Part shown: positions 9,508 to 17,974 of the stretch, in pieces | How the letters are laid out: each line of letters starts with the position of its first letter | Position numbering within the stretch: the first letter of the stretch is position 1 | DNA from: Guyparkeria hydrothermalis | GTDB taxonomy: Bacteria; Pseudomonadota; Gammaproteobacteria; Halothiobacillales; Halothiobacillaceae | Length of the DNA stretch: 64,000 nt | Direction of reading: 5' to 3' | Assembly (NCBI RefSeq): GCF_023555375.1 | Contig: NZ_JAJSEE010000004.1 | Location: forward strand, 124,001 to 188,000 | The notes under the pieces: model-generated | What the model was told of the DNA's origin: nothing | What the model saw: the letters and a program-made list of their open reading frames with translations, nothing else | The model's database searches: none | Program-made: the position numbers and the translations under genes

Positions 9508-9536
9508 ATTATTGAAAGGCTCGCTCGGTGTTCGAA
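9508..9536 (-). promoter_or_regulatory. Candidate sigma-70 promoter upstream of ugd
   Basis: On the minus strand, TTCGAA (9536-9531) is followed after 17 bases by AATAAT (9513-9508), which differs from the consensus -10 box in one position; the -35 match is weak (3 of 6). The predicted transcript would start near 9501 with about 50 bases of leader before the ugd ATG. It would drive ugd, the exporter and the pse genes. Inference from sequence only. Confidence 0.35.
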
Positions 9537-9587
9537 CTACCACTCTGCAGTAGAGCGACGTCCCCGGCCTTTCGACTATTTCTTCTG

Positions 9588-9668
9588 CCGTCATTCCCGC
9601 AGAGGCGGGAATCCACACAAGGTGTCGGCTCAAGGCACCATGGATTCCCGCTTTCGCGGGAACGACGG
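9588..9668. repeat. Inverted pair of dRS3/REP-like ATTCCC-N8-GGGAA(T/C) hairpins
   Basis: Two copies of a ~29-base unit face each other: ATTCCC (9593-9598) - 8 bases - GGGAAT (9607-9612), and ATTCCC (9644-9649) - 8 bases - GGGAAC (9658-9663). Each is itself a hairpin and the two are inverted relative to each other across about 25 bases. The unit fits the ATTCCC-N8-GGGAAT form of Neisseria dRS3 and related proteobacterial REP sequences. It sits in the 282-base gap between ugd and the next dehydrogenase. Confidence 0.8.
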
Positions 9669-9702
9669 GGTCTGGGGGGCGCGGCGTTCTACTTCGCGTG
9701 TC

Positions 9703-9719
9703 GGCGAGTGCAACTCGCC
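9703..9719. repeat. Copy of the GGCGAGT-NNN-ACTCGCC hairpin repeat
   Basis: A perfect 17-base palindrome with arms GGCGAGT/ACTCGCC. The same hairpin recurs around the RAYT gene at 13885-13952 and 14789-14977, about 4-5 kb away. This isolated copy lies 13 bases from the end of the tviB-like gene. Confidence 0.75.
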
Positions 9720-9732
9720 GTTCCATACACGG

Positions 9733-11028
9733 TTACAGCCGACCGTCGACCTCGTCGCGTCCAAGCAGGTGTTTGATGTCGTAGACGATGCCGTTGTCCC
9801 GGGTCAGGGCACGGATGCCATCGGCGCCAAGTTGGCGGAAGTCGTCGTGAGCGACGGCCAAGACCACGGCATCGAAAGAGCCTTGCGTCGGGTCGGGGTC
9901 GAGTTCGAGGCCGTATTCCTCTCGAGCCTCGTCGGCATCGGCCCAGGGGTCGTGGAGATGCACATCGACATTGTACTGCTCGAGGTGGTGGACCACGTCG
10001 ACCACGCGCGTGTTGCGCAGGTCCGGGCAGTTCTCCTTGAAGGTCAGCCCGAGGATGAGCACCTTGGAATCGACGACCTGCACCCGGTGCTTGGTCATCA
10101 GTTGCACGATCTGAGCGGCGACGTATTCGCCCATGCCGTCGTTGGTGCGCCGGCCGGCGAGGATCATCTCGGGATGGTAATTGATTTCCTGCGCCTTCTG
10201 GGTGAGGTAGTACGGGTCGACACCAATGCAGTGGCCGCCAACCAGGCCCGGCTTGAAGGGCAGGAAGTTCCACTTGGTAGCCGCGGCCTCGAGAACGGCC
10301 TGGGTGTCGACACCCATCTTGTTGAACAGCATGGCCAGTTCGTTGACCAGCGCGATATTCACGTCCCGCTGGGTGTTCTCGATCACCTTGGCGGCCTCGG
10401 CGACGCGAATCGCCGGGGCCAGATGCGTGCCGGCGTGGATAACGCGCCGATAGAGCGCATCGATGAACTTGGCGGCCTCGGGCGTGGATCCCGAGGTCAC
10501 CTTCATGATGTCCGCGACGCGGTGTTCCTTGTCGCCCGGGTTGATCCGCTCCGGGCTGTAGCCGGCGAAGAAATCCTGATTGAACGTCAATCCGCTGGTC
10601 TGTTCGAGCACCGGCACACAGTCGTCCTCGGTGGCACCGGGGTAAACGGTGGACTCGTAAATCACCACGTCACCCTTCTTGAGCACCTGGCCGACCGTCT
10701 TCGAGGCAGCAATCAGCGGGCTCAGATCGGGGCGCTTGTACCGATCAATGGGCGTGGGCACGGTAACAATAAAGACGTTGCAGTCGGCGATATCTTCCAA
10801 TCGGTCGGTGAACGAAAGATGTGTCGCCTCGGCCAGTTCGCCCGGCTCGACCTCACGGGTGTGGTCGACACCGGCTTTCAATTCGGCGATGCGTTTGGCG
10901 TTGATATCGAAGCCGACCACGGGCTGGACGCGGCCGAAGGCCACGGCCAGCGGGAGACCCACATAACCGAGGCCCACCATGGCGATCTTGACGTCTTTGG
11001 GCGGATGGAATGTGTTGGTTGTCGTCAT
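9733..11028 (-). CDS. tviB: Nucleotide-sugar dehydrogenase, TviB/WbpA type (UDP-HexNAc 6-dehydrogenase)
   Basis: 431 residues, UDP-glucose/GDP-mannose dehydrogenase family, in the longer Vi-antigen TviB / WbpA-WbpO group that oxidises UDP-GlcNAc or UDP-GalNAc to the uronic acid. Visible are [19 protein letters not shown] (NAD binding), [26 protein letters not shown] and the catalytic cysteine in [13 protein letters not shown] at about residue 267, then [16 protein letters not shown]. The exact substrate cannot be read from sequence. It lies between the Wzz-like gene and ugd, in the same direction, indicating a uronic-acid-containing polymer. Confidence 0.88.
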   Translation of the reverse strand: MTTTNTFHPPKDVKIAMVGLGYVGLPLAVAFGRVQPVVGFDINAKRIAELKAGVDHTREVEPGELAEATHLSFTDRLEDIADCNVFIVTVPTPIDRYKRPDLSPLIAASKTVGQVLKKGDVVIYESTVYPGATEDDCVPVLEQTSGLTFNQDFFAGYSPERINPGDKEHRVADIMKVTSGSTPEAAKFIDALYRRVIHAGTHLAPAIRVAEAAKVIENTQRDVNIALVNELAMLFNKMGVDTQAVLEAAATKWNFLPFKPGLVGGHCIGVDPYYLTQKAQEINYHPEMILAGRRTNDGMGEYVAAQIVQLMTKHRVQVVDSKVLILGLTFKENCPDLRNTRVVDVVHHLEQYNVDVHLHDPWADADEAREEYGLELDPDPTQGSFDAVVLAVAHDDFRQLGADGIRALTRDNGIVYDIKHLLGRDEVDGRL

Positions 11029-11047
11029 TGGAATATCGTTTTGTTAT

Positions 11048-11908
11048 TTAATCTTCGACTTCGTGTTCGCCATGCAGGCGCTCGCGGGCGGCAGCAATAA
11101 AATTGGCCATCAGCGCAGCGAATAGCCCGGCAAACAGCCCGAGGATGGCGCCTAAGGCCACGATAAGTGCTGAGGAGATGCCCTCACTACGGTCGGATTG
11201 CTGAGCGAGGGCCACCACCTCACCATCCTTCATTGAACTCTGACTGAGCTTGAGCGTGCTCAGCTTTTCCTTGAGACGTGAAAGCTGCAAGGCGACTTCC
11301 GCCAAACCACCGGCCTCACCACGCAGGCTATCGACAAGGTCCTGTGTTTCCCGAATTTGCTCCTCAACGGCATGGATCTCGCCTGCAATTCGCTCGGCAA
11401 ATTCAGTTTTTTTCTCCTTAGCGTGCGCACTTACGCTCGCGAGAACCGCACGGTGCAGGTCCCGGATTCGGTCATTCTTCGCAAGGCCACCCTGGGTTTC
11501 GAGGACTAGGTAACCGCCCTTGTCCGGACTACTGACCTCCACACCGAAATCGAACACTTTGCTTTCCTGACTACCTGCCGATGCTTCCAGCGCCTGACGT
11601 GCTTTCGGCAGATACACTCGCCGAACGACGTCCTCAAGGGCGGCCGGCTCCACGAGCATCCTTTCGTTTTGACCATTGCTGGCGTAGGAAGGAACTTCAT
11701 ATATGGAGCTGAATGTCCCGTCCTCCGCTGCACCAGCGTCGCGAGTAAGTGTGTACACGGCCGCCAGACCAGTAATCAACAGCGCGACCCCAACGACGAC
11801 CCACTTGCGTCGCCATAGAGCGAGCGCGAGATCCACCAAGTCTATCTCGCCGTCAAATCGTGGTGGGGTGGTTGCTGGCGGCTGCTGGCTAGGCCGAATT
11901 TCGTTCAT
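11048..11908 (-). CDS. Wzz-like polysaccharide chain-length determinant protein
   Basis: 286 residues. A cytoplasmic Pro-rich N-terminus is followed by DLVDLALALWRRKWVV leading into a first membrane helix (about 35-53). A long, largely helical periplasmic part comes next (coiled-coil-like around 165-235), then a second helix with the glycine pattern LGAILGLFAGLFAALM (about 248-272). This is the topology of Wzz/PCP1 proteins that set O-antigen or capsule length. The proline-rich motif normally beside the second helix is not evident, so the family call is by topology. ATG 11908 has AAGGA eight bases upstream; the codon before it is TTG. Confidence 0.75.
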   Translation of the reverse strand: MNEIRPSQQPPATTPPRFDGEIDLVDLALALWRRKWVVVGVALLITGLAAVYTLTRDAGAAEDGTFSSIYEVPSYASNGQNERMLVEPAALEDVVRRVYLPKARQALEASAGSQESKVFDFGVEVSSPDKGGYLVLETQGGLAKNDRIRDLHRAVLASVSAHAKEKKTEFAERIAGEIHAVEEQIRETQDLVDSLRGEAGGLAEVALQLSRLKEKLSTLKLSQSSMKDGEVVALAQQSDRSEGISSALIVALGAILGLFAGLFAALMANFIAAARERLHGEHEVED

Positions 11909-11935
11909 CAATCTGTCCTTGTTTATCGAGATCTA

Positions 11936-13789
11936 CTATTCAACCGTGACCGACTTGGCCAGGTTGCGCGGCTGATCCACGTCGGTGCCCTTGAGCACGG
12001 CGACATGGTAGGCCAGCAATTGAAGCGGAATGTTGAAGATAATCGGGGCGCTGATTCTACCCACATTCGACGTGACCGGCAGCACGTGCGTGAAGTCCGC
12101 CGAGTGCAGCCCGGCGCGCTCGTCGGCAAAGACGAACAGCTCTGCCCCGCGTGCAGAGACTTCGGCGATATTTGACTTCAACTTGTCGAGAAGTTCGTTT
12201 TGCGGGGCGATGGTGATTACCGGCATGGTCTCGTCGATCAACGCCAGCGGCCCGTGCTTGAGCTCACCCGCGGGGTAGGCCTCGGCGTGGATGTAGCTGA
12301 TTTCCTTGAGCTTCAAGGCCCCTTCCATGGCAATCGGGTACATCGGACCGCGGCCGAGGAACAAGGCATGCTCCTTCTCCACCAGCAGTTCGGCCAATTC
12401 ACGGACGCGGTCGCCATGATCAAGAGCGTCCTGGATGCGGCCCGGCACCTTCTCCAGTCCGGCGACGATGCGTTTCTCTTCGGCTTCTTCCATGCGGCCA
12501 CTCGCCCGTCCGATGGCCAGCAGCAGCAGGGCCAGAGAAACCAATTGGGTGGAGAATGCCTTGGTGGAGGCCACCGAAATCTCGGGGCCGGCGCGGGTCA
12601 TCAGCACTAGGTCCGACTCGCGCACCAGCGAGGATTCCGGGGCGTTGCAGATGGCGAGCACCGGGCGCTTCGCGTCCTCGCGTTTGAGCATGCGGATGGC
12701 GGCGAGGGTGTCGGCGGTCTCGCCGGACTGCGACAGCGCGACGATCAGCGTGTTGGGGCTGACTACCGGGTTGCGGTAGTGGAATTCGGAGGCCACCTCG
12801 ACGGCGCAGGGCAAGCGGAGGATGTCTTCGAACCAGTAGCGGGCCACCATGCCGGCGTGGTAACTGGTGCCGCAGGCGATGATCTGCACGCGTTCGACCG
12901 AGGCGAAGATCTCGTCGGCGCCGACGCCGAACGCCGCCGGCAGGATATGGCCGTGGGCAATGCGCCCTTCCAGGGTGTCGGCAATGGCCTGCGGCTGCTC
13001 GTGGATTTCCTTGAGCATGAAGTGGCGAAACCGCCCACGATCGGCGCTTTCCGCCCGCTGGGCCGACTGGCGCACCGGGCGCTCGACGGGGCTGCCCGCC
13101 GCATCGGTGATGGCAAGGTTCTCGCGGGTGATGACCGCCCGATCGCCCTCTTCCAGGTAGACGAACGATTGGGTGACCGGCAGGAGCGCGAGGGCATCCG
13201 AGGCGGCGAAATGTTCGCCGATGCCCACACCGATGACCAGCGGGCTGCCCTGACGGGCGACGAACAGTGTCTCGGGGGCGTCGGTGACGATCACCGCCAA
13301 CGCAAAGGCGCCCTGCAGGCGATCCACGGTGGCGTGGAAGGCCGCTTCCGGTGAGAGACCCAGGTCGAGTTGATGGTGGATAAGGTGCGCGATGACCTCG
13401 GTGTCGGTGTCCGAAGCGAACGTGCAGCCCGCGTCGACCAACTCAGCCTTGAGCGTGGCGAAGTTCTCGATGATGCCGTTGTGCACCACCGCCACCCGGC
13501 CATGATCGCAATTGGGCGCGATATGCGGGTGGGCATTGCGCTCAATCGGTACACCGTGGGTCGCCCAACGGGTGTGGGCGATGCCGAGCTGGCCGGTGAT
13601 GGGAATGGCTTCAAGCTTCTCGGCAAGAGCGGCGACCTTGCCCACGGCACGCGCCGAAGCGAGCCCCTGCTGCTCATCCAGCAACGCCACCCCGGCCGAG
13701 TCGTAGCCGCGGTATTCCAGGCGACGCAATCCTTCCAGAAGGATGGGCCCCACCTGCCGTTCGGCTACCGCTGCGACGATTCCGCACAT
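11936..13789 (-). CDS. glmS: Glutamine-fructose-6-phosphate aminotransferase
   Basis: 617 residues. It makes glucosamine-6-phosphate from fructose-6-phosphate and glutamine, the entry point to UDP-GlcNAc, which also feeds PseB. The N-terminal class II glutamine amidotransferase starts at Cys2 (CGIVAAVAERQVG), so ATG 13789 is used rather than 13804, which would bury the nucleophile. Residues about 290-430 and 460-600 are the two SIS isomerase domains (CGTSYHAGMVARYW; SQSGETADTLAA; the C-terminal end PRNLAKSVTVE). It is found beside the wzz-like gene instead of glmU. Confidence 0.97.
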   Translation of the reverse strand: MCGIVAAVAERQVGPILLEGLRRLEYRGYDSAGVALLDEQQGLASARAVGKVAALAEKLEAIPITGQLGIAHTRWATHGVPIERNAHPHIAPNCDHGRVAVVHNGIIENFATLKAELVDAGCTFASDTDTEVIAHLIHHQLDLGLSPEAAFHATVDRLQGAFALAVIVTDAPETLFVARQGSPLVIGVGIGEHFAASDALALLPVTQSFVYLEEGDRAVITRENLAITDAAGSPVERPVRQSAQRAESADRGRFRHFMLKEIHEQPQAIADTLEGRIAHGHILPAAFGVGADEIFASVERVQIIACGTSYHAGMVARYWFEDILRLPCAVEVASEFHYRNPVVSPNTLIVALSQSGETADTLAAIRMLKREDAKRPVLAICNAPESSLVRESDLVLMTRAGPEISVASTKAFSTQLVSLALLLLAIGRASGRMEEAEEKRIVAGLEKVPGRIQDALDHGDRVRELAELLVEKEHALFLGRGPMYPIAMEGALKLKEISYIHAEAYPAGELKHGPLALIDETMPVITIAPQNELLDKLKSNIAEVSARGAELFVFADERAGLHSADFTHVLPVTSNVGRISAPIIFNIPLQLLAYHVAVLKGTDVDQPRNLAKSVTVE

Positions 13790-13884
13790 GAATCCGTTTC
13801 CCATTTAACTCGGATTGAATAGCGCGGGATTGTATCTCAATGAGGCGGGTCAGAGGGACCGAATTGATCAGTTGCGCTAGTGGG

Positions 13885-13952
13885 CGCGGAGTGCAACTCC
13901 GCGATCCATTGGAGCGGCGAGTTGCACTCGCCAGCGTGGAGTGCAACTCCAC
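13885..13952. repeat. Cluster of three hairpin repeats downstream of the RAYT gene
   Basis: Three near-identical palindromes in alternating form: CGCGGAGTGCAACTCCGCG (13885-13903), GGCGAGTTGCACTCGCC (13916-13932) and GTGGAGTGCAACTCCAC (13936-13952). The central (T)GCA(A) is conserved and the arms are either GGCGAGT or GTGGAGT type. They lie in the 184-base gap between the RAYT stop and the glmS start, so they also form part of the glmS 5' region. Confidence 0.8.
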
Positions 13953-13973
13953 GGTCCATCGTTGGTTGCCATT

Positions 13974-14585
13974 CTAGTTGCCCCACCCTGCCGAGCCATA
14001 CGGCCAGTCTTCCGGGGTCGCAACCAGTCCGGCCTTGACGGGGTTTAGATGAATATATTCTTCGACCGCGGAGAAATGACGGTCGTTTCGGATGTAGCGG
14101 TCCCAGTAATCGCGTTGCCAGATTCCGGCATGCGGGGAAGCCGCTTGGCGATTCACGTCATAGCCGAGACGCCGAATCTCACGGGAAGAATGGCGTTTCC
14201 AGGACTGGACAATGCCTGACAGCGGGTGATGTTGGTCTTGCCGGACCAGCACATGGACGTGATTCGGCATGACCACCCACGCATGCAGTTGGTAGCGGGA
14301 TCCATCTGCGAACAACAGCGTTTCGACCATTATTCGGGCGCAGGTCGGATGCGCCAGCAGGCAGGTACCTCGGCCGGTGTCGAGCAAGGCCTCGATGCGG
14401 CGGGCTTTCGTTTGCTGCTGTTGGTAGGCGGGCAAATGGGCCAGTTCGCGTTCCATCCGGAGCAACACATCTCGCGGCAACGAGTCGGCCAGATGGAATA
14501 CGACGTGCTGAAAGTAACCCGGCGCGTCCATATGCGGTAGCCGACGGCGGGTCCAACGGGTGTGTGCGGGCATCCTTGCCGGCAT
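13974..14585 (-). CDS. REP-associated tyrosine transposase (RAYT, TnpA_REP)
   Basis: 203 residues, Y1 (HUH) transposase superfamily. The HUH metal-binding motif is MPNHVHVLV near residue 100; the C-terminal block WQRDYWDRYIRND supplies the nucleophilic tyrosine region and YIHLNPVKAGL is the usual RAYT tail. RAYTs are single-copy, non-self-mobilising enzymes thought to spread REP hairpins. ATG 14585 is chosen because AGGAGGT lies six bases upstream; an upstream in-frame TTG is unlikely. Hairpin repeats on both sides are its probable substrates. Confidence 0.9.
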   Translation of the reverse strand: MPARMPAHTRWTRRRLPHMDAPGYFQHVVFHLADSLPRDVLLRMERELAHLPAYQQQQTKARRIEALLDTGRGTCLLAHPTCARIMVETLLFADGSRYQLHAWVVMPNHVHVLVRQDQHHPLSGIVQSWKRHSSREIRRLGYDVNRQAASPHAGIWQRDYWDRYIRNDRHFSAVEEYIHLNPVKAGLVATPEDWPYGSAGWGN

Positions 14586-14993
14586 ACGTCGACCTCCTTG
14601 TTTTCGCAAGGGGCATGGTGCCGGGGGCGTGTTGAGCGGGCAAGTGGTGGGGCTGTTGGGGTGTGAACCCCTATTTCATGAAGGGCCACTTGCTGGTCCG
14701 CAAAGTTGCAGGCCCACGATTCGAGCGGGATTTACTGGTGAAACGTGCGTTTTGGCGCGGTTGCGTGGAGTGAAAGGTTGCTGGGAGCGGCGAGTTTCAC
14801 TCGCCGTACGTGGAGTGCAACTCCACGATCCAAGGGACGATCGTCTTCTTTTGCTTTTGGACCGGCGATTTGCACTCGCCGTTCGTGGAGTGAAACTCCA
14901 CGATCCAATGGTCAACCGCCTTCTACTGACTAGGAGCGGCGAGTTGGACTCGCCATTACCCGGGGAGAAACTCCGCGGTCCGATGCGTTGCGT
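14586..14993. repeat. Gene-free stretch with RAYT-linked hairpin array (14789-14977)
   Basis: The 408 bases between recJ and the RAYT gene contain no supported gene. Palindromes are GGCGAGTTTCACTCGCC (14789-14805), GTGGAGTGCAACTCCAC (14810-14826), GGCGATTTGCACTCGCC (14864-14880), GTGGAGTGAAACTCCAC (14885-14901), GGCGAGTTGGACTCGCC (14938-14954) and a degraded GGGGAG...CTCCGCGG copy (14962-14977). The two arm types alternate in pairs about 4 bases apart, repeated roughly every 75 bases, like BIMEs. A weak 8-base inverted repeat (14640-14647 / 14686-14693) is also present. Confidence 0.8.
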
Positions 14994-16805
14994 CTAATCC
15001 GATACGGTGACGGGCAACGCCGTCTCGACAAAGAGCTTCAAGCGTTTGCGGCCGCGGAAGCTGTCGGCGACGGGGCGGTAGGCGATCTGCCAGTGGCGGC
15101 CGGGGGGAAGTGGGTCGGGGGCGCGGAACCAGATGGCGTCGACGGGGCGGGCATTTGGGTGGTCGAGCAGGCGGACGGACAGGCGCCAGTGTTTGCCGTC
15201 TTTCAGGGCGGTTTTCTCGAGCACCTCGAAGGCGTTGTCGAACAGGGGCTCGGGAAAGCCGGTGCCCCAGGGGCCTTGGTGGTCGAGGGCGTCGATGAAG
15301 TTGAGGTGAAAATCGGCGGCTTCCAGGGGGCCATCGGTGACCACTTCGCGGCCGTCGGGAAGCCGCTCGTGGTGGCGTTCGACGACCTGCGTGAAGGCGT
15401 GGCGAAAGGCATCGAGTCGGGTGCGCTCGAGTGACAGCCCGGCGGCCATGGCGTGTCCGCCGAAGCCGTCGATCAGCCCGGGCTGTCGGGCGTCGATCTC
15501 GACCAGCAGGTCGCGCAGGTGGATGCCGGGAATCGAGCGACCCGAGCCCTTGAGCCGGCCGTCATTGCTGCCGACCTCGGCCGGGGCAAAGACGAACACG
15601 GGGCGCACCCAGCGGGTCTTCAGGCGCCCGGCGACGATGCCGATCACGCCGGGGTGAAAGCCCGGATCGAAGCGTACCCAGTCGGCCGGGCTTGAAGGCG
15701 GCGTATCGCCCTGCCCGGCCATCGCCCGATCCAGGTCGGCGGCGACGGTGTCGAGCATGTTGGCCTCGACGTCGCGACGTTGGCGATTGATCTGATCGAG
15801 CGTGCCGGCCAGCCGGCGGGCCTCGGCCGCCTCGCCGGCGAGCAGGCATTCGACCCCCAGCCGCATGTTTTCGAGCCGCCCGGCGGCGTTGAGTCGCGGG
15901 CCGATGGCAAAACCCAGATCGCTGGATCGCGCCTCGCGCGGATCGCGCCCGGCCACGGCAAACAGCGCGAGTATCCCCGGCGCGCAGGCGTGGGAGCGGA
16001 TGCGAGCCAGGCCCTGGGCGACCAGACGGCGGTTGTTGTCGTCAAGCTCGACCACGTCGGCGATGGTGCCCAGGGCCACCAGATCCAGCCAGTTGGCGAG
16101 GTTGGGCCGCTGACGCGTGGCGAACCAGCCGCGTCGATCGAGTTCACTACGCACGGCGGCGAGCAGGTAGAAGGCCACGCCAACGCCCGCCAGCGCGGTC
16201 GACCCGAAGTCGGCATCGGCACGGTTGGGATTGACGATGGCATCGGCAGCGGGAAGCGTGTCGCCCGGCAGGTGATGGTCGGTGACCACCACGCGCGACC
16301 CGGCGGCCTTGGCGGCGGCGACCCCGTCGTGGGCGCTGATGCCGTTGTCGACCGTGAGGATCAACGCCGGCGGTGTGTCGAGTTCGTCGAGCAACGCCGG
16401 GCTCAGGCCGTAGCCGTGGCGCTGGCGATCCGGGATCAAGAAGTCGACCCGCTCGCCCCCCATGGCGCGCAGACCGCGCAAACACAGGGCCGTGGCGGTC
16501 GCGCCGTCGGCATCGAAATCGCCGACGATCAGGATGGAGTCATCCCGCTCGATGGCATCACTGACCAGTCGAGCCGCCTCGCCCAAATCGGGCAGGCCGG
16601 CCGGCGGGAGGAGCGCCTGCAGGCGGTGATCGAGCTGCGCGGCCTGCGTGATTCCACGCGCGGCCAGCACGCGCGCCAACCGGGGATTGAGATGCGCCAG
16701 GGAGTCGCTGACCTCGGGGGTCTGACGCCGGCGGATGCTCGCGACACCCAGCAGGCGGGCGGCCCTGGGGTTGGCCTCGGGGTTGGCCTTTGCCTCTGCG
16801 GTCAT
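14994..16805 (-). CDS. recJ: Single-stranded-DNA-specific exonuclease RecJ
   Basis: 603 residues. RecJ is a 5'-3' ssDNA exonuclease acting in RecF-pathway recombination, base excision and mismatch repair. The DHH phosphoesterase motifs are visible: motif I VGDFDADGATATAL near residue 100, VDNGIS, and motif III VVTDHHLPGD, then NPNRADADF; DHHA1 (GGHAMAAGLSL) lies at about 450 and an OB-type C-terminal domain follows. ATG 16805 overlaps the stop of the upstream gene as ATGA; longer readings would run into that gene. It is last in a three-gene operon. Confidence 0.96.
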   Translation of the reverse strand: MTAEAKANPEANPRAARLLGVASIRRRQTPEVSDSLAHLNPRLARVLAARGITQAAQLDHRLQALLPPAGLPDLGEAARLVSDAIERDDSILIVGDFDADGATATALCLRGLRAMGGERVDFLIPDRQRHGYGLSPALLDELDTPPALILTVDNGISAHDGVAAAKAAGSRVVVTDHHLPGDTLPAADAIVNPNRADADFGSTALAGVGVAFYLLAAVRSELDRRGWFATRQRPNLANWLDLVALGTIADVVELDDNNRRLVAQGLARIRSHACAPGILALFAVAGRDPREARSSDLGFAIGPRLNAAGRLENMRLGVECLLAGEAAEARRLAGTLDQINRQRRDVEANMLDTVAADLDRAMAGQGDTPPSSPADWVRFDPGFHPGVIGIVAGRLKTRWVRPVFVFAPAEVGSNDGRLKGSGRSIPGIHLRDLLVEIDARQPGLIDGFGGHAMAAGLSLERTRLDAFRHAFTQVVERHHERLPDGREVVTDGPLEAADFHLNFIDALDHQGPWGTGFPEPLFDNAFEVLEKTALKDGKHWRLSVRLLDHPNARPVDAIWFRAPDPLPPGRHWQIAYRPVADSFRGRKRLKLFVETALPVTVSD

Positions 16806-17974
16806 CGGCCCACCCGCTGCAACAGTCGACGCCAGGTGCGTTTCCACCCGGATTCCGGCTGCCATACCCCGCCCTGGCCATCATCCAGGCGGACCACCAC
16901 GTCCGGGCATTCGGTCTGCAGTCGCTCGAGCCACGCATCAATGCGGGCCAGTTCCTGCTGGAAGCCGCCGACGTCGCCTTCCAGCCGACACCACGCCGCT
17001 TCGGTCAGCAGCACGCGTACGGGTCGGCCGGCACGAATCGCCTCGCCTGCCGCACCCATCTCGTCGGCCTGCCACACGCTTGCATCGCACTCGGCCATCA
17101 CGGCGGGCGAGTCGGTCAAGATCAACCGCTCCCCGGCTGATGGTGACGGCATTCCATCGGTCAGGGCACTCAGCCCGTGCGGCCAGAAGCTGCTCAGGAT
17201 GGGTTGGCCGTGGGCGGCGCGGCGGTCGTTGAGCGGTTGCGGATAGAGCCACATCTGTAACTCGGTCAGCCATTGGCGCAGCAGTGGATCGCTGCGCTCC
17301 TCGTTGAGGAACACCCCAGCGTTGCGGTTCAACAGGCAGGCCAGCGGCGCCCCGCCCCGCTGCAAGGCCGCATTCGCCGGACCGATTCCGTCCGGGCGCA
17401 ACTGGGCCAGCAGGTAGGTCTGACGACCGATGCGTACGGCTTGCATGCCGTCATCGGCAAGCCACGGGTTGAGGACGTCCAGCAGGCCGTCGAGCTCGGC
17501 GTCGCTCAAGGCGAGAAACCGCGCCCCGAGCACGATGGCATGGTCGGTCTCAGGCTTTAGGTGAACGGGATCGAAACACAGCAGCCGCTCGAAACCCTGC
17601 GCGCGCCAGTCGGCGACCTGCTCGGCAAACCCGGCCCGCGTGCCACCGGTAAGACACCAGTCGCCCAGGGCGCGAGCCAGAGCGTAGCCCGGACTCGTGA
17701 TGCCACGGGGCGCGGCGACTGACGCGGCCCCGTCCACGGCCGCCAGCGCGAGCGCATCGGGATCGTCGCAGGCCTCCTCGGGAGAACCGTCATCGGTCGA
17801 TGCCCCGCGTTGAAAGCGGCCGTCGAGCAGTTGGGCCAGGCGGGAAACGTCCGTCTCGGAAACGCTCGGCCCGGTCCAGATGGGGCGGGAAAAGCCGCTC
17901 TGGTCATCGCCCGGGGCATCGAGCGGCTCGAGGCCCAATACCGTCAGCTCGACATCGACAACCCGCCGCGTCAT
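16802..17974 (-). CDS. Phosphoglycerate-mutase-like protein of the recJ operon (function unknown)
   Basis: 390 residues. It resembles the gammaproteobacterial proteins lying just upstream of recJ that are often labelled cofactor-independent phosphoglycerate mutase. Recognisable landmarks are CFDPVHLKPETDHAIVLG, ALSDAELDGLLDVLNPWLAD and LRQWLTELQMWLYPQPLNDRRAAHGQP, followed by SSFWPHG. No convincing full set of metal-binding or catalytic serine residues of true iPGM could be seen, so the enzyme name is doubtful. It overlaps both neighbours by ATGA junctions (17971-17974 and 16802-16805), suggesting coupled translation with a histidine phosphatase and RecJ. Confidence 0.7.
   Translation of the reverse strand: MTRRVVDVELTVLGLEPLDAPGDDQSGFSRPIWTGPSVSETDVSRLAQLLDGRFQRGASTDDGSPEEACDDPDALALAAVDGAASVAAPRGITSPGYALARALGDWCLTGGTRAGFAEQVADWRAQGFERLLCFDPVHLKPETDHAIVLGARFLALSDAELDGLLDVLNPWLADDGMQAVRIGRQTYLLAQLRPDGIGPANAALQRGGAPLACLLNRNAGVFLNEERSDPLLRQWLTELQMWLYPQPLNDRRAAHGQPILSSFWPHGLSALTDGMPSPSAGERLILTDSPAVMAECDASVWQADEMGAAGEAIRAGRPVRVLLTEAAWCRLEGDVGGFQQELARIDAWLERLQTECPDVVVRLDDGQGGVWQPESGWKRTWRRLLQRVGR

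Noticed and set aside
9627-9637. CGGCTCAAGGC shared between the dRS3-like repeat loop and the 54488-54755 element
   Set aside because: An 11-base match is short enough to be chance in GC-rich DNA; no longer homology was seen.
13885-14977. CRISPR array
   Set aside because: Repeats are 17-19-base palindromes, irregularly spaced, with conserved pairs and no uniform spacers; they fit REP/BIME with a RAYT.
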